64,000 bases of DNA from Anisus vortex (taxonomy: Eukaryota > Mollusca > Gastropoda > Planorbidae). The position numbers and the translations under genes were made by a program. Below are positions 57,665 through 64,000 of the stretch, one piece after another; position 1 is the stretch's first letter, and each line of letters begins with the position of its first letter. The notes under the pieces are model-generated. The model did no database searches and was not told the origin of the DNA. It worked only from the letters and a program-made list of their open reading frames with translations. The stretch lies in contig OX421508.1 in the NCBI GenBank assembly GCA_949126835.1, forward strand, positions 11,219,994 to 11,283,993, read 5' to 3'.

Positions 57665-58436
57665 GACAATACACCAGGATAGGACAATATACCAGGATAG
57701 GACAATATACCAGGACAATATACCAGGATAGGACACTATACCAGGATAGGACACTATACCAGGACAATATACCAGGATAGGACACTATACCAGGATAGGA
57801 CAATATACAAGTATAGGACACTATACCAGGATAGGACACTATACCAGGATAGGAAAATATACCAGGATAGGACAATATACCAGGATATGACAATATACCA
57901 GGATAGGACAATATACCAGGATAGGACAATATACCAGGACAATATACCAGGATAGGACTCTATACCAGGATAGGACACTATACCAGGACAATATAACAGG
58001 ATAGGACACTATACCAGGATAGGACACTATACCAGGATATGACAATATACCAGGATAGGACAATATACCAGGATAGGACTCTATACCAGGATAGGACACT
58101 ATACCAGGACAATATAACAGGATAGGACACTATACCAGGATAGGACACTATACCAGGATAGGACACTATACCAGGATATGACAATATACCAGGATAGGAC
58201 AATATACCAGGACAATATACCAGGATAGGACAATATACCAGGATAGGACAGTATACCAGGATAGGACAAGATACCAGGACAATATAACAGGATAGGACAA
58301 TATACCAGGATAGGACAATATACCAGGACAATATACCAGGATAGGACAATATACCAGGACAATATACCAGGATAGGACAATATACCAGGACAATATACCA
58401 GGATAGGAAAATATACCAGGATAGGACACTATTATC
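57665..58436. repeat. 18-bp minisatellite with 11-bp shortened units
   Basis: Unit ataccaggataggacaat or ...cact; shortened units (accaggacaat) recur and shift the frame, giving Ser-Tyr-Pro-Gly and Ser-Trp-Tyr repeats on the minus strand. Repeat translations only. G run at about 57456 precedes it. Confidence 0.96.
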
Positions 58437-58502
58437 ATTTTACACCGACCCGTCCCCCTTTTTTTTTTTTGAAAAGAGATTATGGAACTCTCCTTCAGCA
58501 TA

Positions 58503-58866
58503 GACAACATTCTTTGCTGTTTATTGGTCATCTTACTATGTAACAAACATTATTTGGTGTTGATTTGTCATCCAACAATGTAATCAACATTACTTGATGT
58601 TGATTTGTCATCCAACTATGTAATCAACATTACTTTGTCTTGATTGGTCATCCTAATATGTAACCAACATTCTTTGGTGTTGATTTGTCATCCAACTATG
58701 TAATCAACATTACTTTGTCTTGATTGGTCATCCTACTATGTAACCAACATTCTTTGGTGTTGATTTGTCATCCAACTATGTAATCAACATTACTTGGTGT
58801 TGATTGGCCATCCTAATATGTAACAATCATTATTTGTTATTGATTGGTCATCTTACTATGTTATAG
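58503..58866. repeat. 40-bp minisatellite, about 9 copies
   Basis: Unit ttgatttgtcatccaactat then gtaatcaacattacttggtg, variants alternate so that an 80-bp pair repeats. Confidence 0.95.
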
Positions 58867-59739
58867 ATGGATTATCATACCAAGTAACGAACCAACTTTA
58901 CTGTCGAGGAATCTTCTTACAAGAAAACAAACGTTTGTTGGTGTTGATGTATCTTCCTGCAAAGAAATCATACACATTTTCTTCTCACATCTCTACACTC
59001 ACCAAGTCTCCTTACATAGTCTATTTCCTGTCTGTTTTTCTGTGTTTTTTTAGTCCCATCATTTCTCCGAGCAGACGTAATTCCATACTTCACGCCTACG
59101 CTACGAGATGTCAGTTTATCGTCTGCTTCTATGACAAATATATAAACAACTTTTTAAAATACACACACACATACTTACATTGATAATTATTTAAAAGTAA
59201 AAAAAATGCAAAAAAAAACTTGACTATTGGATGCAAAAAAAAAATCGTTAAGAAAAATTCTCAAATTACTTGAAAGGTAGATGGCATTGCACACACACAG
59301 ACACACACACACACTGAGGATTAGATTTGAATGTATGTGTGTTAGTGTTTGTGTGTGTGTTTGTGTTGGAGAGTGGGGCATTCCTATTGAATGCATCATC
59401 TTTAAACCTTATCATATATCCGACTTCTTTTTTTTTTTACCTTTTTTTGTTTTCGGCCCAGCCTTAATAAATTAGAGACAGTAAGAGCGTCTAAGAAGAC
59501 CAAAAAAAAAGGGACGAAATACGCCCCTGCAGGCACATTCTTTAGGTACGCCGATGATTGAAGATCAAAACGATTTCATTGTCGTTCAACAAATTTTTTT
59601 TCTAAAAGAAAAAAAGCTCGATAAAGAGAAAAAAAAAAAAGACCATCACATTGTGTTCTGAAGTAGAAAAAGAACAACCGAAGGCAGACTTAATTAGTAA
59701 TAATGCAAATGAACTCTTTCACGCAAATGTACCCACACA
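58867..59739. other. Non-coding with CA and TG runs
   Basis: CA run at 59290-59315 and TG run at 59335-59372 face each other and could pair. A and T homopolymers elsewhere. Confidence 0.55.
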
Positions 59740-59865
59740 AATACACACTGACACACATTGGCCTACACACTCACATACAGACACACATACATACTCACAC
59801 ACATACACAGACACATACTCACATACACAGACGCATACATACTCACGCATAAACACACGGCCTAT
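59740..59865. repeat. Imperfect (CACA/CATA)n tract
   Basis: acacac, acatac and acagac mixtures. Confidence 0.88.
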
Positions 59866-60205
59866 TTAAGCATATATGTAAACACGTCAAATAAAGTCAA
59901 TTATCGGTGGAAATAATCAACATATGTTGTTGTATGATTCACTTAACTGTAAAAGTTCCCAAAGTCTGGGGAATGGCGAACTGTGGAGCCGCGGCATCTT
60001 TACACGTGAAAAAAAAGCTTTCATAATTTTTTGAGTGTGTTTGTTTTCAATTCAATGTGGTAAAATGTGGCACCTGGTGATTGAGTTTAAAAGGCGTCAT
60101 TGGGAAAACTTTAATTTAAAAGGCGCAATAAGAGAAAATTCATCCTACTTATCATATAGGGAAATATAAAAAGAGAAACAATATACCAAATTAGAATTTC
60201 AATTT
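59866..60205. other. Non-coding; nothing recognised
   Basis: No supported feature before the gap. Confidence 0.5.
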
Positions 60206-60405
60206 NNNNNNNNNNNNNNNNNNNNNNNNNNNNNNNNNNNNNNNNNNNNNNNNNNNNNNNNNNNNNNNNNNNNNNNNNNNNNNNNNNNNNNNNNNNNNNN
60301 NNNNNNNNNNNNNNNNNNNNNNNNNNNNNNNNNNNNNNNNNNNNNNNNNNNNNNNNNNNNNNNNNNNNNNNNNNNNNNNNNNNNNNNNNNNNNNNNNNNN
60401 NNNNN
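60206..60405. other. Assembly gap, 200 N
   Basis: Exactly 200 N; the round length suggests a placeholder and not a measured distance. Confidence 0.99.
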
Positions 60406-61004
60406 TCCTTTCTAGCCTCCGTTACTTGGTATAGCTTCCCGTCTCACTGCTGGAGCTCTGGCACCAAACAAAACTACACAATAGCTACTTAATTGTTTGC
60501 GGGGATCGCGGGGCGTGTGGGCGGGGAATGGGGCACCCAAAGTAACAAAATGTCACGCGTTCTGTAAACTTTGACGCATTCTCTGGTGAGCGATTAGAAT
60601 CAAAAACAATTCAACAATAGAAGTTCACTGGGGGATATGGGAGTGGGGGGAGGGGGCGAGGGGTGCATTTCCAAACTGCACTTGTTCGACCTTGGCGACC
60701 TTTAACCAACAAAGTCCTCTTTATGATCTCATACTGCGTAGGTGAAGTTTTCTTTGTGTGTTCGATTCTGGCACCCTTGCACTCCCCTCCAAACCTTTTT
60801 TTTTTGTTTTTGCTACCCACCCATCACCATTTAAAAGAAAAGTTAAAAATAAAACAAATGTCCTCCGATTTGGGGAGATAATTGCTTTGTCCAGATTCAC
60901 GTAGGAGCCCGCAATGGAATGTTGTTTATTTTATTTCCGTCTCTGTTCAAAGTCCAAAAGTCTAATTCACGATCACGTGATTAATCTACTTTATAGAACA
61001 TTTT
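60406..61004. other. Non-coding; nothing recognised
   Basis: More GC-rich than average (G-rich near 60490-60660). No gene or element recognised. Confidence 0.45.
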
Positions 61005-61808
61005 GGGGGGAGATCATCCAAGAGCTTTATCCAGAGGATGACGCCGATCAGGGGCAGATACTAAAATAGACATATTATTGGTGGGCAGATAATCAAAGAG
61101 CTTTGTCCAGAGAATGACACCGATCAGGGGCAGATACTAAAATAGACATATTATTGGTGGGCAGATAATCAAAGAGCTTTATCCAGAGGATGACGCCGAT
61201 CAGGGGCAGATACTAAAATAGACATATTATTGGTGGGCAGATAATCAAAGAGCTTTGTCCAGAGGATGACGCCGATCAGGGGCAGATACTAAAATAGACA
61301 TATTATTGGTGGGCAGATAATCAAAGAGCTTTATCCAGAGGATGACGCCGATCAGGGGCAGATACTAAAATAGACATATTATTGGTGGGCAGATAATCAA
61401 AGAGCTTTATCCAGAGGATGACGCCGATCAGGGGCAGATACTAAAATAGACATATTATTGGTGGGCAGATAATCAAAGAGCTTTGTCCAGAGAATGACGC
61501 CGATCAGGGGCAGATACTAAAATAGACATATTATTGGTGGGCAGATAATCAAAGAGCTTTGTCCAGAGAATGACGCCGATCAGGGGCAGATACTAAAATA
61601 GACATATTATTGGTGGGCAGATAATCAAAGAGCTTTGTCCAGAGAATGACGCCGATCAGGGGCAGATACTAAAATAGACATATTATTGGTGGGCAGATAA
61701 TCAAAGAGCTTTGTCCAGAGAATGACGCCGATCAGGGGCAGATACTAAAATAGACATATTATTGGTGGAGAGATATTCAAAAAGCTTTCTCCAGAGAATG
61801 ACGCTGAT
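61005..61808. repeat. 76-bp tandem repeat, about 10.5 copies, homogeneous
   Basis: Copies start at 61081 and every 76 bases to 61765, each starting gtgggcagataatcaaagag. Differences are confined to a few sites (tatcc/tgtcc, gagga/gagaa); the first and last copies are diverged. Confidence 0.97.
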
Positions 61809-63217
61809 ATAAAGTTGCGGATACCGAAGATAATGCCATATTATTGGTAGGGAGCTAAGCCAAGTGGTAAATCTAAGGAAAAAAAAGACAATCAGGGGCG
61901 GATGCCAAAAAGAAAAAAATAGCATGTACCGATAGAGTTAGGATCTATCAATTCGCAAAAATTCTCAGTTTTTGTTTTGCGCGCCATCAACAATATCTCT
62001 AAGATGGATAAATTAAACGTTTTTGAAAAATAATAATAATCGCCTAATATTTGTATAGCGCTGCCAACAAACATAATGTAAGCTCAGAGCGCTTTTAACA
62101 TACAATTAAAAACACGGATATAATCTCTAGGCTAAGAAATATAAAACTAATTGATGATTTAAAACTTTACAAACATAGGACAAATCAAATAAATGAAGCA
62201 ATAACCGGCCTAATATATAAGTAGGCCTAAGACACTAGAGGTCTAAATCAAATAAATCTAACGTAAAAATTGAATTAATGAGTTTTAAGTTCTTTTTGAA
62301 AGAATCAATGGAGCTTTATCGCCTGAATGCACACCTTCGGACCGGATACAAGCCGCTCGAAAAGTCATATCGACCTCCCCTCCCAATCGGTTTTACAAAA
62401 GGAGTCGACGCCGCTGCATCTTAGCAATCCCCATTCGACTCCAGCTATTCCCTTGCAGGAATACGCACACAAACACACTGACCTATATACACACCCACAC
62501 ACTGGTACACGCCCACATAAAACAAAAAAAAAACTAACAACCAAACCACCACCTGTCAGAGAGGCAATGTGTGTGGGGCAGGTGACTCTGGATGCGCCCA
62601 GACGCAAGACGTCTTACAGCCTGGAGGAATGGACGTTTGGATTCCAGACCCGAGCCTTCTGTCTCGAATGTTGTAAATAGATCTAATTTGAGGTACCGGA
62701 AAATCTAATTTTAGCTAATGTTTACCACTGTCAGGATATACTTTTAAACAATTCTTTATAATATGAACTTCGCCTTTTTTTTTGGGTAGTTATCCTTTAT
62801 TCTTTCGTCTTGGCTGGCAAGGTCTTCGGAAGGTTTATTGACCTACTTCTGGTCACTCCATTTAGCTGAAATGTGACACATAGTCTTGTTTTTGATGAGG
62901 GAAAAATATTTCAATTTTTCAGCTACATTTCTTGTTGAAGAAATATATAATACATACTAATTCAGAATTCAGTATACAATTAAAATAACTCCGAACTTTA
63001 TTATTATTTTAATATTGAAAAAATCAAAAGATCACTAGAATCTATCTATGTGATTACAAAGAAAACAATACGCCATTCATGCGTAGACAAAACACAAGAC
63101 TATGACGTCACTTCCGTAATTAACAACCACGTCCTACTTCAGACATATCGCTTAGAAACTATTATTACGCATTAAAAAAAGAAACAAAATTAGCTAACAA
63201 CATGTCTTCAACCCAAG
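61809..63217. other. Non-coding; possible old repeat at 62030-62105
   Basis: The segment tttgtatagcgctg...ctcagagcgctttt resembles a repeat fragment seen in many invertebrates, not identified further. The frame at 62327-62680 has no recognised domain. Confidence 0.4.
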
Positions 63218-63233
63218 CCCCCCCCCCCCCCCC

Positions 63234-63262
<29 letters not shown>
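63218..63262. repeat. Poly-C / poly-A junction
   Basis: About 16 C directly followed by about 29 A. Confidence 0.97.
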
Positions 63263-63264
<2 letters not shown>

Positions 63265-64000
63265 TTTTTTTTTTCTTTTATTGTTTGCGAAGTTATGTCA
63301 CAAAATAATTTTGCCGCGGAAGTTTTAAACAAAATCCATTGTTATTAATTTTAATAAAATAAAAAAAAAAATTCGTGTGTACCCTACCATCAAATGTTCT
63401 GAGCAAAGAAAAAAATGCAAAGAAATTTGTATAAGAAGGATTTTGTACGAAAAGATTTCTAGGGATTGTTACATTAAGACACTGAACGTGTATCGAGGAA
63501 TTCTATAGTCTGTATTTCAATTGAAAATATCTTAAGATGAAAATGCATTGTAGTAGTCGCATACGAAATATCAATAAATATTGAAACGAACAAGCAAGCT
63601 ATCGAACGATCATTCTATCTTTTTATATTATGTCAATCTAAAAACAACCACAAATAAAACCAGTTAATTGAATTACTTCAGTGTTTCTTAGTGTGTTCGT
63701 TTATTCACATGCCAGTCAATGTATTCGATTGTATATCTCCATTAGTCCATCTGTCCCTCTAACTGTCATCTATATATCTGCCAATAACAATATATATCAA
63801 TCTATATATCTGCCAATAACAATATATATCTGCCTATTATATCCATGGATCTGTTAAAGTGTCCGTTTTCATATATTTTTATAAAATCTCAATTTAAGCT
63901 TATCCACGTTTGCATTTTTAAAATTGATTTGATATTGATTCACCGAAAATGAGATGTAAATTATTTGTTTTTAAATTTCATTCCTTGTCTAGCCTAAAAG
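63263..64000. other. Non-coding; small duplication
   Basis: Segment ctgccaataacaatatatat occurs twice near 63778 and 63810. Nothing else recognised. Confidence 0.5.

Noticed and set aside
59505..59560. hAT terminus (catcggcgtacctaaag on the minus strand)
   Set aside because: Only one weak end is seen, with no partner or target duplication.
62327..62680. 117-codon frame as a host gene
   Set aside because: No recognisable domain, and low-complexity His/Thr-rich sequence from a CA-rich stretch.

Overview
The window is animal nuclear DNA, most likely from a gastropod mollusc and possibly a planorbid snail. That assignment is from memory of similar repeats: a tRNA-derived SINE of about 270 bp in at least eight copies, ZMYM1-like and Charlie-like hAT elements, CR1-like LINE tails, and very abundant TCTA/TCTG tetranucleotide arrays. 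It is not proven. The DNA is AT-rich with long homopolymer runs, and a 200-N assembly gap lies at 60206-60405. I found no convincing host gene. Every protein-like reading frame I could recognise belongs to a transposable element, and most of the other long frames are translations of tandem repeats.

Layout. 1-568: start of an LTR-retrotransposon gag gene on the minus strand, running off the edge. 3471-6380: a three-level nest, with a SINE cut by a decayed ZMYM1-like hAT transposon whose transposase is cut by a second hAT element with a perfect 8-bp target duplication. 8470-10775: satellites and a pyrimidine-to-purine strand switch. 11450-11848: a 27-bp minisatellite that appears to have arisen from a SINE. 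12389-13738: a 5'-truncated LINE with a perfect 16-bp target duplication. 18799-25604: a hAT MITE, then a decayed Charlie-like hAT that hosts both a 5-kb LTR retrotransposon (19205-24219, gag and protease only) and a small LINE fragment. 26750-31720: a 5-kb satellite block with GTAG-type, 10-bp and 33-bp units, two SINEs and a LINE end. 31926-38541: small MITEs, SINEs, LINE tails, a 950-bp tetranucleotide array and a solo LTR. 39111-44743: a second complete LTR element on the minus strand that has LTRs, a primer-binding site and a polypurine tract but no coding capacity. 44749-54830: SINEs, LINE tails, a near-perfect 120-bp foldback, a hAT MITE inside a microsatellite and a second solo LTR. 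55490-58866 and 61005-61808: a run of minisatellites.

The elements are related by dependence rather than by any host pathway. Two LTR elements keep only the cis signals (one adds gag and protease) and would need pol from elsewhere. MITEs of 73 to about 350 bp keep only termini and would need piggyBac-like or hAT transposases. A second tRNA-derived SINE ends in the same hairpin-like sequence and pentanucleotide tail as the CR1-like LINE, which suggests that LINE moves it. Low LTR-LTR divergence in both complete elements points to recent activity.
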